Positions 21,319 through 30,844 of a DNA stretch of 64,000 nt are shown here, piece by piece; position 1 is the stretch's first letter, and each line of letters starts with the position of its first letter. A program made the position numbers and the translations under genes. The stretch comes from Heliomicrobium undosum (GTDB lineage Bacteria > Bacillota > Desulfitobacteriia > Heliobacteriales > Heliobacteriaceae): the NCBI RefSeq assembly GCF_009877425.1, contig NZ_WXEY01000020.1, positions 1-64,000 of the forward strand. Direction: 5' to 3'. The notes under the pieces are model-generated. The model searched no databases. It saw only the letters and a program-made list of their open reading frames with translations, and was not told the origin of the DNA.

Positions 21319-22352
21319 TGGAACTGCAGATCACCTGGTTTGTGCTGGTCGGCGTGCTCTTGCTCGGTTACGCCCTTTTGGACGGCTTCGATTTAGGCGT
21401 CGGCAGCCTCTATCTGCTGACGAAGGACCCCGATGAACGCAAACGCATGCTCTATTCCATCGGCCCCTACTGGGACAGCAACCAGGTCTGGCTGCTCACC
21501 GGCGGTGGCGCCATCTTTGCCGCCTTCCCCATGGTCTATGCCACCGTGTTCAGCGGTTTTTACCTGGCCCTGATGCTCGTGCTCTTCGCCCTCATCTTCC
21601 GGGCCGTCTCCATCGAGTTCCAACACCAGTTGGACAGCCCCGGCTGGCGCAAGTGGTGGGATCTCGGATTCGGCTTCGGCAGCCTGCTGCCGTCCATCCT
21701 CTACGGTGTGGCCGTCGGCAACATCCTGCGGGGCATCCCCCTTGACGCCAAGGGCGGCTACCTGGGCGACTTCCTGGGCCTGCTCAATCCCTACTCGCTC
21801 GTCATGGGCCTCGTCAGCCTCTCTCTCTTCGCCATGCACGGCGCCGCCTTCATCATCTCCCAGAGCGATGGCGCCCTCCAGCAAAAAGCCCGCCGCTGGG
21901 CTCGCGCAGCTTGGCTGGCCTTGATCCCCCTCTTTCTCACCGGCACGGCCTGGAGCTACCTTGGAACGCCGCGGCTCTTCAGCAACTACTTCGACGTACC
22001 TCTGCTCTGGGTGCTCCCCCTGATCGCCTTGATCGGTCTCGCCTCCTTTCCGGCGGCCCTGAAAGGCGGGAGCGCCTATGGGCCTTTGGGCGCATCAGCC
22101 CTGACCATCTTCGGCCTGCTGACGACGATGGCGGCGAGCCTCTTCCCTTATATCGTCCCGGCCTCCAACAACCTGGCCAACAGCCTCACCGTCTTCAACG
22201 CCTCCTCGTCGGAGCGGACGTTGATGATCATGCTGATCCTGGCGCTGATTGGCTTGCCGCTCGTGCTGACCTATACGGCGTATATTTACCGGACCTTCAT
22301 CCGTTCAACGCGAGTAATGACGACAGGAAACAAGCACAGCATGAAAACCTGA
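21315..22352 (+). CDS. cydB: Cytochrome bd oxidase subunit II
   Basis: Second membrane subunit of cytochrome bd, 345 residues with eight or so hydrophobic helices. Conserved regions include YALLDGFDLGVGSLY near the N-terminus, GPYWDSNQVWLLTGGGAIFAAFP and FRAVSIEFQH. The ATG overlaps the stop of cydA as ATGA, so translation is coupled. It is followed by a strong hairpin terminator, which makes cydAB a two-gene unit. Confidence 0.95.
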   Translation: MMELQITWFVLVGVLLLGYALLDGFDLGVGSLYLLTKDPDERKRMLYSIGPYWDSNQVWLLTGGGAIFAAFPMVYATVFSGFYLALMLVLFALIFRAVSIEFQHQLDSPGWRKWWDLGFGFGSLLPSILYGVAVGNILRGIPLDAKGGYLGDFLGLLNPYSLVMGLVSLSLFAMHGAAFIISQSDGALQQKARRWARAAWLALIPLFLTGTAWSYLGTPRLFSNYFDVPLLWVLPLIALIGLASFPAALKGGSAYGPLGASALTIFGLLTTMAASLFPYIVPASNNLANSLTVFNASSSERTLMIMLILALIGLPLVLTYTAYIYRTFIRSTRVMTTGNKHSMKT

Positions 22353-22361
22353 TAGAACAAC

Positions 22362-22405
22362 AAAAAGACGCCCCTCGGACCTACTTGGTTCGAGGGGCGT
22401 CTTCC
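22362..22405. terminator. Bidirectional terminator between cydB and the NIF3-like gene
   Basis: Perfect stem GACGCCCCTCG / CGAGGGGCGTC. A T-run follows on the minus strand (TTTTTG), a weaker one on the plus strand. Confidence 0.85.
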
Positions 22406-22418
22406 GTTTATCGCGATT

Positions 22419-23375
22419 TTATTGGCTTCTGCTTACCCGAACAAATCCCGCGCAAGGCACGATCTCCACGCCGCGCTTTTCCAGTTCATCGAGCAGCAGG
22501 TTCATCCCCAGCGAGTCGCTGGCCATGTGGCCGGCGATGACGACGTTGATGTGGTTCTTTTCTGCTTCCTTGCGGTGTTTTTCGCCCATGTGCATCCCGA
22601 CGATGGTGCCGACGCCGGCCTGGACGAGCTTGGCGTAGGCGTCCTCCGAGCCGGAGGTGCCGCCGGTCATGTCGACCATCACCTTGCCACAGCGGCCTTC
22701 CTTGCGTCCCGTAAAGAGGGTGGGACCAGAGCCGGCGCGTGCCGCCTCCTTGTATTCGGGAATCTCCTTGAGCAGGGTGAGGATGTCGCCGACGGTGGAG
22801 GGCTTTTTCTCCTCGATCCGCTTTTCCAAAAAGGTCTGCACCTGGTTGTCGGCCGGCGTATGGACACACATCAGGGAGAGGTCCATGAGACGGGCGGCAT
22901 CGACAGCGCGGTTGTGGTTCATGGGGGCAAGGCCGCGCTTGACTTCGCCGATCCGGCTGGCCAGTATCCCCTCGGCCACGTTGATCGGCACGCCCACTTT
23001 CGCCAGCAGGTCTTCCTGCATATGCATCACATCGTGCAAGGCTGAGAGGGCTTTGCCTTCGGGGTGGTGGGCGATGAGCAGGTCGATGGGCTTCCCTTTC
23101 TCGCCGAGCCGGTCCGCCAGCAGCACCTCGCCGACCTCCATGTCGATGCCGACGAGCACCCGCTTGACCTCACGCTCCGGATCGCCCACGAGGAGCCGCG
23201 TGTCGCTGTAGGGGTTGGTCAGCGATTCCTGGTCATAGTTCGCCTTCTCTTCTTCCTTCAGTTCGCCGAACTGCTGCTTCCGCCGGGCCAGTTGGCGGTC
23301 CACGTCTTCCCGCCCCCGGGGATCGGCGTCGATCCCCATGGCGACAAAGAGTTCATAAATCTCGCGCGCTTTCAT
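22419..23375 (-). CDS. NIF3-like (DUF34) metal-binding protein
   Basis: NIF3/DUF34-family protein of 318 residues, a widely conserved toroidal metal-binding family often mis-called GTP cyclohydrolase type 2. The metal-binding signatures are visible: IAHHPEG, MCVHTPADN and, near the C-terminus, IAGHMASDSLGMN; the last is a variant of the usual GH...E arrangement. An N-terminal stretch of about 60 residues (RRKQQFGELKEEEK) is additional to the core. Function is unknown; roles in metal handling or cofactor damage have been proposed for the family. The gene is the last of the minus-strand run from ktrB, 33 bases after the PolX-like gene. Confidence 0.85.
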   Translation of the reverse strand: MKAREIYELFVAMGIDADPRGREDVDRQLARRKQQFGELKEEEKANYDQESLTNPYSDTRLLVGDPEREVKRVLVGIDMEVGEVLLADRLGEKGKPIDLLIAHHPEGKALSALHDVMHMQEDLLAKVGVPINVAEGILASRIGEVKRGLAPMNHNRAVDAARLMDLSLMCVHTPADNQVQTFLEKRIEEKKPSTVGDILTLLKEIPEYKEAARAGSGPTLFTGRKEGRCGKVMVDMTGGTSGSEDAYAKLVQAGVGTIVGMHMGEKHRKEAEKNHINVVIAGHMASDSLGMNLLLDELEKRGVEIVPCAGFVRVSRSQ

Positions 23376-23408
23376 ATCCTCATCCTCCTGTATCTATTTC
23401 GGATACCC

Positions 23409-25178
23409 CTACCCTTTCGGCCTGGCTAAAATCTTTTTGACCTCCGCCAGGGGCTTCGTGTTCAGGATATCGTCCTTCTCCAAACCGGCCCGCCGGGCGT
23501 TGGCGACGCCGTAGGCCATCTCACTCAAACGGGCGCGGTCGTGGGCGTCCGTATTGATGGCGATCATGACGCCCCGCTCCTTGGCGAGGCGGGCATGAGG
23601 CGCCGACAGATCGAGCCGGTCTGGTGATGAGTTGATCTCCAGGATCGTCCCGGTCTTTGCCGCCAGATCCAGGAGCCAGTCGATGTCCACGTCATAGGGT
23701 TCCCGTGTGCCGATCAGCCGGCCTGTGGGATGGCCGATGATGTCCACATGGGGATTTTTCAGGGCTGCCTCCAGCCGGGTATGAACCTTGTGCCGCTCCT
23801 GACGCAAGCCCGTGTGCACAGAGGCAATGACCACGTCCATCTCTCTCAGTATGTCATCGGCGTAATCGAGGCGGCCGTCGCCGAGGATATCCATCTCGAT
23901 CCCGGAAAAGAGGGTAAAGTCCTTCTCGCGCGCGGCCAGTTGGCGGATGGTCCGATGCTGTTCCCGCAGCTTCGATTCCGAAAGCCCCCTGGCGACCGCC
24001 AGGGACTGGGAATGATCGGTGATGGCCATGTAGGCGTAACCCCGGCTCCGGCCGGCCGAGACCATCTCCTCCAGTGAGGATACGCCGTCGCTCCAGTTGG
24101 TATGAATATGAAAGTCGCCGAGGATGTCACCCAACTCCACCAAATCGGGGAGTTCTCCCGCTTCGGCCTGGGCAACCTCCTTCCCCGTTTCCCGCAGTTC
24201 CGGAGGGATCCAAGGAAGATGGAGCTTCTCGTAAAAGACCTCCTCCGCCTCCTGGGTGGAGATGAACCGGCGCCAGTCGCCCTCATCGGATTCTGCCGCA
24301 GCCCGGCATTCAGTAGAAGACCCCTGCTGCCCTCCGGCCACACCGTTCGACGCTTTGGCCGGACGGGCGCCCCGGCTTTGCAAGGCCGCCCAGTGCTGCG
24401 CCGTTCCCGTCGTTTCGACCCACCGGGCGATAAAATCGGACTCGCCGGTGACTTCGATGCGAACCGGCAGGCCGAACGCGAAGGCGAAGCGGACGAATGT
24501 TTCATCTTCAGCGAGTTGTTTCGCCGCCATCGGGTGTTTTTTCACCAAATCCAGGATTGCCGCCGGTTCTTGCGACGCCGCCAGCAGGTGGATCTCTTCG
24601 ACCATCTCCTGGCTGCGGCGCAGGTCGCCGGTGATCTCGGCGCGGCTCACCTCGGGGAGATTTTGTAGGAATCGGAGCAACTCCTCGGCCAGCGGACGGG
24701 CCACACCCAGTCCGAATTTTCCCGACCGCCGCCGCAACAACTCGACGCCGCGAATCACCGCCAGTTCCGTTTTGGCGGCGATGCCCGGCAACAGCCGCAA
24801 CCGGTGTTTGCGGGCCCCCTCTTCCAGTTCCTCCAGCGTCGTATACCCTTCGGCAAAAAAGGTGCGCACCGCCCGCAGCCCGATGCCAGGCAGTTGCAGC
24901 ATGTCAAGGACACCGGGAGGAACCTTTTCGCGCAGTCGCTGCAATTGGCGGCTCTCACCCGCTTGCAGCAACTCCTCGATCTCTGCGCAAAGCCCCTTGC
25001 CGATGCCGTCGATCTTCGCCAGTTGTCCACGGACGGATAGGACAGAGACAGGAGTTTCCAGCCCCTCGATGACCATGGCGCCCTTGCGGATGGCTCTCAC
25101 CTTGAAGGGGTTTTCCCCCAGAATCTCCAACAGGTTGGCCATCTCGGCGAGGGCCCAGGCGATTTCCTGGTTATGCAC
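23409..25178 (-). CDS. polX: PolX-family protein: degenerate polymerase X domain plus intact PHP domain
   Basis: A 589-residue protein with the architecture of bacterial PolX: helix-hairpin-helix regions (about 45-130), a polymerase X-like region (to about 270) and a C-terminal PHP nuclease domain from about 350. The PHP metal ligands look complete: FHIHTNWSDG, ITDHS, GIEMDI, ASVHTG, GHPTGR and NTDAHD. The polymerase site does not: where relatives have GDIDLL, this protein reads VEEIHLL, and the later catalytic Asp segment reads IEVTG. It probably acts as a 3'-5' exonuclease or phosphoesterase without polymerase activity. A Ser/Gly/Gln-rich insert (SNGVAGGQQGSS) joins the two halves. GTG at 25178 is chosen for GGAAGGAGGG nine bases upstream. 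Confidence 0.88.
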   Translation of the reverse strand: MHNQEIAWALAEMANLLEILGENPFKVRAIRKGAMVIEGLETPVSVLSVRGQLAKIDGIGKGLCAEIEELLQAGESRQLQRLREKVPPGVLDMLQLPGIGLRAVRTFFAEGYTTLEELEEGARKHRLRLLPGIAAKTELAVIRGVELLRRRSGKFGLGVARPLAEELLRFLQNLPEVSRAEITGDLRRSQEMVEEIHLLAASQEPAAILDLVKKHPMAAKQLAEDETFVRFAFAFGLPVRIEVTGESDFIARWVETTGTAQHWAALQSRGARPAKASNGVAGGQQGSSTECRAAAESDEGDWRRFISTQEAEEVFYEKLHLPWIPPELRETGKEVAQAEAGELPDLVELGDILGDFHIHTNWSDGVSSLEEMVSAGRSRGYAYMAITDHSQSLAVARGLSESKLREQHRTIRQLAAREKDFTLFSGIEMDILGDGRLDYADDILREMDVVIASVHTGLRQERHKVHTRLEAALKNPHVDIIGHPTGRLIGTREPYDVDIDWLLDLAAKTGTILEINSSPDRLDLSAPHARLAKERGVMIAINTDAHDRARLSEMAYGVANARRAGLEKDDILNTKPLAEVKKILARPKG

Positions 25179-25260
25179 GGCTTTTCCCTCCTTCCGGCTA
25201 TTGTGCCCAGGCGGCAAGGAAAAAAGCGCCGGACCCCGGCGCTCATCATTTCGATGGTTC

Positions 25261-25524
25261 TCATTTGGGGGAACTGGAATCCTCCAGGAGTTTGATCAGA
25301 TCGTCATAGTCCTCCTGCAGCTTCGCCAGGTCATGGGCGAAGTGCAGCGCCGCCATCACGGCCACCTTAGAGACGGACAGGTGGGGCCCTTTGCGGCTGA
25401 TCTCTGACATCCGCTCGTCGACGGTGGCGGCCAGTTGTCTCATCTGTTGCGACGTCAAGGGACTCCGAATCGTATAGGGTTCTCCGTAAATGTGTACGGT
25501 CGTCTTGTGGACTTCTTCAGGCAC
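25261..25524 (-). CDS. zapA: Cell division protein ZapA
   Basis: Short FtsZ-ring-associated protein, 87 residues, that promotes bundling of FtsZ filaments at the division site. It shows the ZapA pattern VHIYGEPYTIRSPLTSQQM, then RMSEI and a C-terminal helix VSKVAVMAALHFAHDLAKL. The frame is open to 25584, but the GTG at 25524 follows GAGGGGG and gives the standard family length, so I prefer it. It sits between pheT and the polX-like gene, a common arrangement in Clostridia. Confidence 0.9.
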   Translation of the reverse strand: MPEEVHKTTVHIYGEPYTIRSPLTSQQMRQLAATVDERMSEISRKGPHLSVSKVAVMAALHFAHDLAKLQEDYDDLIKLLEDSSSPK

Positions 25525-25716
25525 AGATAGTTCCCCCTCGACAACGACAGCGCTCGACGAATCCTCCAACAAATCCTTCTGCAACGAATCCTTCGACGAA
25601 TCCTAACTCAGTATGACTCATTCGCGTAAACAATCTCTTTCTAGGTGAGGAATTGATTCCCTCTTCGCTGCCGCTGTCGAAAAAACCTGCTTCCTTCCTT
25701 CCGCCACACGGATTAT

Positions 25717-28176
25717 TTACCGGAATCGAGCGCCCAGGCGTTCGGCGAGGGCGGCTTTGATCGACTCGTGGCGGCTGTTCACCTCGTCGTCGGTGAGGGT
25801 GCGATCGGGCGCCTGATAGCGGAGGGTATAGGCGAGGCTGCGGTAACCCTGAGCGATCTGATTGCCCTGGTAGACATCAAAGAGGCGCCACCGTTCCAGG
25901 ATTTCTCCGCCTTTCTCGGCGATGACCGCTTCCACCTGACCGGCCGGAACATCAAGGGGGAGAACCATGGCCATGTCGCGGTCTGTGGAAGGATAACGGG
26001 GCAGCGGTGTATAGTCGCCTTTCGCCCGGGCGAGCAGGATCAGCGCCGACAGGTCCAGTTCCATGACGACAGGCCGTCCGGCAAGGTCATAAGCCTCCCT
26101 CACATCCGGATGGACCTCGCCGAGGACGCCCAGATGGATCTCCACGCCCTCCCGTTCCACGGTCAGCCGGGCCGAGCGTCCGGGATGGAGGTAGGGAACC
26201 TCCCTTTCCCGTTGCCAGGCCACATCATCGATCTTCAGTGTCGCCAGCAGTTTCTCGGCGATCCCTTTCAGGTAATAGAAATCGAGGGCTTTCGGCTTGC
26301 CGCTCCAGTGGATCGACGCCTCGCCCATCACCAAAGCGGAAACCTTCCAAGGCTCATCAGGCAATTCCTTTAAGGGCAACGCCCGCGGCAAGAAGGTGGA
26401 TCCGACCTCGAAGATGGCCAGATCGGCGATGCGGCGGCTGGCGTTGCGGGCAGCCACCTCCAACAAGCCCGGCAGGATCGTCGGGCGGAGAACGCCCTGT
26501 TCCTCACTCAATGGGTTTTGCAGCGGCACAACCTGGCGCATTGGGTCTTCCGCCGGCAGTCCGAGCCGATCCAGATGGCGCGGGTTGATGAAGGAGAAGG
26601 TGACCACTTCGCGGAGTCCGGCGCCGACGAGTGTGTCGGCGATGCGTTCGCGCACCGTCTGGGGCCAGGTGCGCTGGCCCACGGTCGTCTCTCCTTTCGG
26701 CAGGGTCGTCGGGATGCGGTCATAGCCGTAGAGGCGCGCCACCTCTTCCGCCAGGTCATGCTCCCCTTGCAGGTCGGGCCGGTAGGTCGGCGCGATCAGA
26801 ATCCCTGAACGCTTCTCGCCTTCACCGGCGTCGCCGATCCATTTGACAGGGAACTGGAGCCGTTGGAAGATAGCATCCATGTCGTCGCCGGTCAATGTAG
26901 TGCCCAAAAGGGCGTTGATTCGATCGACGGAAAAGGGGATCTCTAAGGGAGCGACCTTCCGGAGGTAATTATCGACATGGCCGGGAACCACATCGGCCAC
27001 ATTCAGGTCAGCCACCAGTTGAGCGGCCCGGTTCATGGCCAGGGTCACCGTGTCGATGTTGACGCCCTTTTCGAAGCGCTGGGACGCCTCGGAACGCAAA
27101 CCGAGCTGGCGGGCGGTGCGGCGGATGTTGGCCGGGTGAAAATGGGCCGCTTCGAGCAGGACGGTCGTTGTGCCGGCGGAGATCTCGCTGTTCAGCCCGC
27201 CCATGACGCCGGCCAGGCCGACAGCCTTCTCCGGATCGGCGATGACCAGGTTTTCAAGGTTCAATTCCCGTTCCTGCCCGTCCAGGGTGACCAGTTTTTC
27301 ACCGGCCCGGGCGCGCCGGACGATGATATGGCCGTCCTTGATCGTGCCGTAGTCGAAGGCGTGCAGGGGATGGCCCAGTTCCAGCATGACATAGTTGGTG
27401 ATGTCGACGATGTTGTTGATGGGGCGCATGCCGGCGGCCTGCAAGCGTCGTTGCATCCATGCCGGCGACGGGCCGGGGCGCAGGTTGGTGAAGAGGCGGG
27501 CGGCGTAGCGGCCGCAGAGGTCGCCGTCTTCGATGGTGACCTTCACCCGTTCCTCGGCGCGGCCCTCGGCCTTTTCAGAGACGGTCACCTCGGGCAGGCG
27601 CAGGCCGGCGCCGGTGATGGCCGCCACCTCGCGGGCCACGTTGATCACCGCCAAGCAGTCGGCCCGGTTGGGCGTAAGTTCCAGTTCCAGCACGGGGTCG
27701 TCAAGGCCGAGGGCGGCAGACGCCGGTTGGCCTGTTGCCGCATCGTCGCTGAGGATGAGGATGCCTTCCCGGTCTTCCGGGGCGATTGTCTTCTCCTCAA
27801 GGCCCAGTTCCTCGGCAGAGCAGAGCATACCCGACGACGGGATGCCTCGCAGGACCGACTCTTCGATCTTCACGCCGTTGGGCAGAAGCGCCCCCGGCAA
27901 TGCGACAGGCACTTTCTGTCCAACGCGGACATTCTGGGCGCCGGTGACGATCGTGCGCGAGCCCTCACCGGTGTCGACGGAGCAGATCCAGAGGCGGTCC
28001 GCCTCCGGGTGTTTCGTCATTTCCACGATCTTGCCGACGACGACCTTGTTGAGCCCCTTCTCCCGGCGCAGCACGTTTTCCACGGCGATGCCGGAGCGGG
28101 TCATCTTCTCGCCTAGTTCGGCGGCTTCCAGGCCGGCGGTGACGTAGTCGCCGAGCCAGTCTATCGATACGCGCAT
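25717..28176 (-). CDS. pheT: Phenylalanyl-tRNA synthetase beta subunit
   Basis: Large subunit of the alpha2-beta2 enzyme that charges tRNA-Phe, 819 residues. In order: an N-terminal EMAP-like tRNA-binding domain (VVGKIVEMTKHPEADRLWIC), the B3/B4 editing domain (RRLQAAGMRPINNIVDITNYVMLELGHP is its typical start), B5, the inactive class II-like core and a C-terminal ferredoxin-fold anticodon-binding domain (PLPRYPSTDRDMAMV). ATG start with GAGGTGG upstream. It is separated from pheS by an unusual 323-base gap carrying a dispersed repeat; in most bacteria the two genes nearly touch. Confidence 0.97.
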   Translation of the reverse strand: MRVSIDWLGDYVTAGLEAAELGEKMTRSGIAVENVLRREKGLNKVVVGKIVEMTKHPEADRLWICSVDTGEGSRTIVTGAQNVRVGQKVPVALPGALLPNGVKIEESVLRGIPSSGMLCSAEELGLEEKTIAPEDREGILILSDDAATGQPASAALGLDDPVLELELTPNRADCLAVINVAREVAAITGAGLRLPEVTVSEKAEGRAEERVKVTIEDGDLCGRYAARLFTNLRPGPSPAWMQRRLQAAGMRPINNIVDITNYVMLELGHPLHAFDYGTIKDGHIIVRRARAGEKLVTLDGQERELNLENLVIADPEKAVGLAGVMGGLNSEISAGTTTVLLEAAHFHPANIRRTARQLGLRSEASQRFEKGVNIDTVTLAMNRAAQLVADLNVADVVPGHVDNYLRKVAPLEIPFSVDRINALLGTTLTGDDMDAIFQRLQFPVKWIGDAGEGEKRSGILIAPTYRPDLQGEHDLAEEVARLYGYDRIPTTLPKGETTVGQRTWPQTVRERIADTLVGAGLREVVTFSFINPRHLDRLGLPAEDPMRQVVPLQNPLSEEQGVLRPTILPGLLEVAARNASRRIADLAIFEVGSTFLPRALPLKELPDEPWKVSALVMGEASIHWSGKPKALDFYYLKGIAEKLLATLKIDDVAWQREREVPYLHPGRSARLTVEREGVEIHLGVLGEVHPDVREAYDLAGRPVVMELDLSALILLARAKGDYTPLPRYPSTDRDMAMVLPLDVPAGQVEAVIAEKGGEILERWRLFDVYQGNQIAQGYRSLAYTLRYQAPDRTLTDDEVNSRHESIKAALAERLGARFR

Positions 28177-28499
28177 TCGTTTCCACCTCGTATGGTTTCT
28201 TCGATCTTAGCCTGTTCTGTTAAATGAAATCCTCGGTAAGCGGGGGGTGGACAGGCTACGTTCGCTAAGAGCTTCGCGGCGGCTCGCTTCGTTGCTACGC
28301 TAGCGCGCCAAACGTCTCGGGTCTTTCTGCATGTCATGGCGCGCTTTAACGCTTCGCAACTGCGCTCGCTTTTTCGCCGCTCCGCTCAAAACGCTCACTG
28401 CGCCAGTCCACCCCCAGCTTTTCGGTTGGGGTTGCACCCTAAAAAGGGTTCAATGCTAAAAGGTTCGTTGGAAGGGTCACTATCCAGAAGTGTCAGTTC
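28177..28499. other. Unusual gap between pheS and pheT
   Basis: No gene is supported. The gap holds repeat copy B plus further GC-rich sequence (28250-28314) with CGCTTCG-type words. No terminator with a T-run and no clear promoter is seen, so pheT is probably read from the pheS promoter. Confidence 0.55.
28316..28417. repeat. Dispersed GC-rich repeat, copy B
   Basis: Second copy of the roughly 100-base element at 12691-12794, in the same orientation and again in a minus-strand operon. Longest shared blocks are CAAAACGCTCACT and CGCCGCTCCGC. It separates pheS from pheT. Confidence 0.7.
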
Positions 28500-29522
28500 C
28501 TAGAACTGCGCCAGGAACCGCATGTCGTTCTCGTACAAGAGACGCATATCGTCGATGCCGTACTTGAGCATGGCGATCCGTTCGACGCCCATGCCAAAGG
28601 CGAAGCCGGTCACTTCCTGGGGGTTGTAGCCGCCGTATTCGAGGACGCGGGGGTGGACCATGCCGGAGCCGAGGATCTCGAGCCAACCGGAGCCCTTGCA
28701 GACGCGGCAGCCGCCGCCGCCGCAGATGACGCAGGAGATGTCCACCTCGGCACTCGGTTCGGTGAAGGGGAAGAAGGAGGGACGGAGGCGGATCTCCCGA
28801 TCTGGGCCGAACATCTGGCGGGCGAAGGTGAGCAGCGTTCCCCTGAGGTCGCCGAAGGTGATCGCCTTGTCGACGACCAGCCCCTCTACCTGGTGGAACA
28901 TGGGCGAGTGGGTGGCGTCATCGTCGCGGCGGAAGACGCGGCCGGGGCAGATCACCTTGACCGGAAGTTGCGGGCGGATGCGCTCCATCGCCCGGATCTG
29001 CACCGGCGACGTGTGAGTGCGCAGCAGGATGTCGGGGGTGATATAAAAGGAATCCTGCATGTCCCGGGCCGGATGGTCCTGGGGCAGGTTGAGGGCTTCG
29101 AAGTTGTAGTAGTCCAGTTCCACTTCCGGTCCCTCAGCGATCTCATAACCCATGCCGAGGAAGATCTGCTTGATCTCGTCGATGACCAGTGTGAGGGGGT
29201 GTTTGCCGCCGACGGGCTGCACCCGTCCCGGCAGGGTGATGTCGATGGATTCGCCGGAGAGGCGCGCCTGTTTTTCTCTCTCTTTCAGTTCCCGGCTCTT
29301 CTCTTCCAACTTGAACTCCAACTCGGCCCGCACCTCGTTGACGAGGGCGCCCATGAGCGGGCGTTCCTCGGCAGGAAGCGCCCCGAGACCGCGCAGGATT
29401 CCTGTCAGCACCCCTTTTTTGCCAAGAATGCGGACACGCCAATCCTGAAGCGCTTCCATCGTTTCGACGCCGCGCAGCGCTTCCGCCGCTTCGCGCCGGA
29501 TCTGATCCAGTTGTTCACGCAT
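28500..29522 (-). CDS. pheS: Phenylalanyl-tRNA synthetase alpha subunit
   Basis: Catalytic subunit of PheRS, 340 residues. An N-terminal coiled coil (1-90) packs on the tRNA. The class II core has motif 2 region [19 protein letters not shown] and motif 3 [33 protein letters not shown] and [14 protein letters not shown] are also typical. The ATG at 29522 follows AGGAGGT; upstream in-frame codons belong to the leader. It is preceded by a T-box leader, which fits induction when uncharged tRNA-Phe accumulates. Confidence 0.97.
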   Translation of the reverse strand: MREQLDQIRREAAEALRGVETMEALQDWRVRILGKKGVLTGILRGLGALPAEERPLMGALVNEVRAELEFKLEEKSRELKEREKQARLSGESIDITLPGRVQPVGGKHPLTLVIDEIKQIFLGMGYEIAEGPEVELDYYNFEALNLPQDHPARDMQDSFYITPDILLRTHTSPVQIRAMERIRPQLPVKVICPGRVFRRDDDATHSPMFHQVEGLVVDKAITFGDLRGTLLTFARQMFGPDREIRLRPSFFPFTEPSAEVDISCVICGGGGCRVCKGSGWLEILGSGMVHPRVLEYGGYNPQEVTGFAFGMGVERIAMLKYGIDDMRLLYENDMRFLAQF

Positions 29523-29561
29523 CGTCAAGACCTCCTGATTTGCCCGATTCGAAAAGAAAAT

Positions 29562-30019
29562 AAAAAAACTCCCGATCCCCAAGGGGACGGAAGTTGTTTC
29601 CGCGGTACCACCCCGCTAGGCTGCCCAAAGGGCAACCCACTCGGCCGACTGATTCGTCGTTCCCCGGTAACGGAGGGAAACCGTCTAGACCTACCCACCT
29701 GCGAAGCCGGCGTGTTCTCAGGGAACGCTATCGCCCCTCGATCACCGATCATCTCCCAGGCTTCAGCCCGAAGCTCCCGGGCGAATTTCCTCCACTCCGC
29801 TTCAACGTCGCTTCCAGTCCATGGCGACCGTCTCCCTGGCAAGCGGGATGAGGAGTACTTCTCCCGTTCAACGCCCTATCGTTTTATTGCACCAGTAACC
29901 GCCGGTAGATCATATACGCTGCAACGGAACCTGTCACTTCGAAGATACGCCAGAAAAAGTCAGCGGAAAACACCGACGACCACAACCTTTCTGCGTTCCA
30001 GGGTCCACCAGCTAGGGAA
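29562..30019 (-). promoter_or_regulatory. T-box riboswitch leader of pheST
   Basis: The minus strand carries the T-box core GGTGGTACCGCGGA (29612-29599), followed by the terminator stem AACTTCCGTCCCC / GGGGATCGGGAGTT with a T-run (29595-29562). Further upstream is a long structured leader with an AGTA-containing stem typical of stem I. The 503-base gene-free stretch between pheS and the methyltransferase gene is filled by this element. The specifier codon should be a Phe codon (UUC or UUU), but I could not place it with certainty. Confidence 0.9.
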
Positions 30020-30048
30020 ATTATATCATAGCCCCCTAGTCGAAGCAA
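30020..30048 (-). promoter_or_regulatory. Promoter of the pheST T-box transcript
   Basis: Extended -10 TGATATAAT (30028-30020) and a partial -35 TTGCTT (30048-30043) with a 17-base spacer. The TGA of the extended -10 is the stop codon of the upstream methyltransferase gene, and the -35 lies inside that gene. Confidence 0.55.
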
Positions 30049-30844
30049 CCGAGCGATGGCGGGCGGCTTCGAAAAGGAGCACGGCGGCGGCGACAGCAGC
30101 GTTGAGCGATTCGACAGGCGGCGTTAGGGGGATGCGCACCCGCAGTTGGGCCAGGTCCCCCCAGAAAGGTTGGGGTCCGTGGGCCTCGCTTCCAATGACG
30201 ATGGCGATGCTTCCCCGAGCCCAGGGCGCCTCAAAATAAGGAACGCCGTCGCGGGCGTCGGCTACGGCGAGGGCGATGTCTCGCTCCCGCAGGGAGACGG
30301 CAAGCCCTTCGGCCGAGGGAACCGTCGCCACAGGCAGGCGGAAGAGGGCGCCCATGGTCCCCCGGATCACCTTCGGACCGTAAGGGTCGACCGTTCCCGG
30401 CGTGAGCAAGACGCCGGTCACACCAGCCGCCTCGGCGGTGCGGATGATCGTTCCCAGGTTCCCGGGATCCTGTACGCCATCGACGATCAGCAAGAACGGC
30501 TCGGGCGCGGCGATGATCGCCTCCCAGTCGGCCGGCGTTAGGTTGGCGACGGCGACGATCCCCTGACTCTGTTCCGTCTCCGTGATCGTTCCCAGCGCGC
30601 GATCATCGACCTCCAGGCAGTCGACACCGTTCCCAGCCAACCTGTCGAGCAATCGTCGTCCCCGAGGCTGAGCCGACACGCGGGCCGTATAGAGGCAATA
30701 AGCGAGGGAAATGGCTGAGGCGGTTGCCTCTTCAACGAGGCGCACCCCTTCGATCAGGTACTTGCCGGTGACGCCACGCTCCTTTTTGCGGGACAGGGAG
30801 CGGGCCTCCTTCACATGCTGGTTGTCCGGAGAGGTGATCATCAA
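30026..30844 (-). CDS. SpoU/TrmH-family RNA 2'-O-methyltransferase
   Basis: SPOUT-class methyltransferase of 272 residues, likely acting on 23S rRNA. The N-terminal 90 residues form an L30e-like substrate-binding domain (FxVEG-type region GKYLIEGVRLVEEA). The catalytic knot has motif 1 DGVQDPGNLGTIIRTAEAAG, motif 2 IAIVIGSEAHGP and motif 3 IPLTPPVESLNAAVAAAVLL, all intact. In Clostridia this gene commonly lies between rplT and pheS, as here. It overlaps ktrA by four bases. The target nucleotide cannot be read from sequence; RlmB- and TsnR-like members are both possible. Confidence 0.9.
   Translation of the reverse strand: MMITSPDNQHVKEARSLSRKKERGVTGKYLIEGVRLVEEATASAISLAYCLYTARVSAQPRGRRLLDRLAGNGVDCLEVDDRALGTITETEQSQGIVAVANLTPADWEAIIAAPEPFLLIVDGVQDPGNLGTIIRTAEAAGVTGVLLTPGTVDPYGPKVIRGTMGALFRLPVATVPSAEGLAVSLRERDIALAVADARDGVPYFEAPWARGSIAIVIGSEAHGPQPFWGDLAQLRVRIPLTPPVESLNAAVAAAVLLFEAARHRSVASTRGL

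Noticed and set aside
28653-30239. 528-codon plus-strand open frame opposite pheS and its leader
   Set aside because: It is antisense to pheS, which has full class II synthetase motifs, and to the T-box leader. GC-rich codons leave such shadow frames open. The same applies to 43052-44623, 14017-15390, 26977-28116 and 51164-52315.
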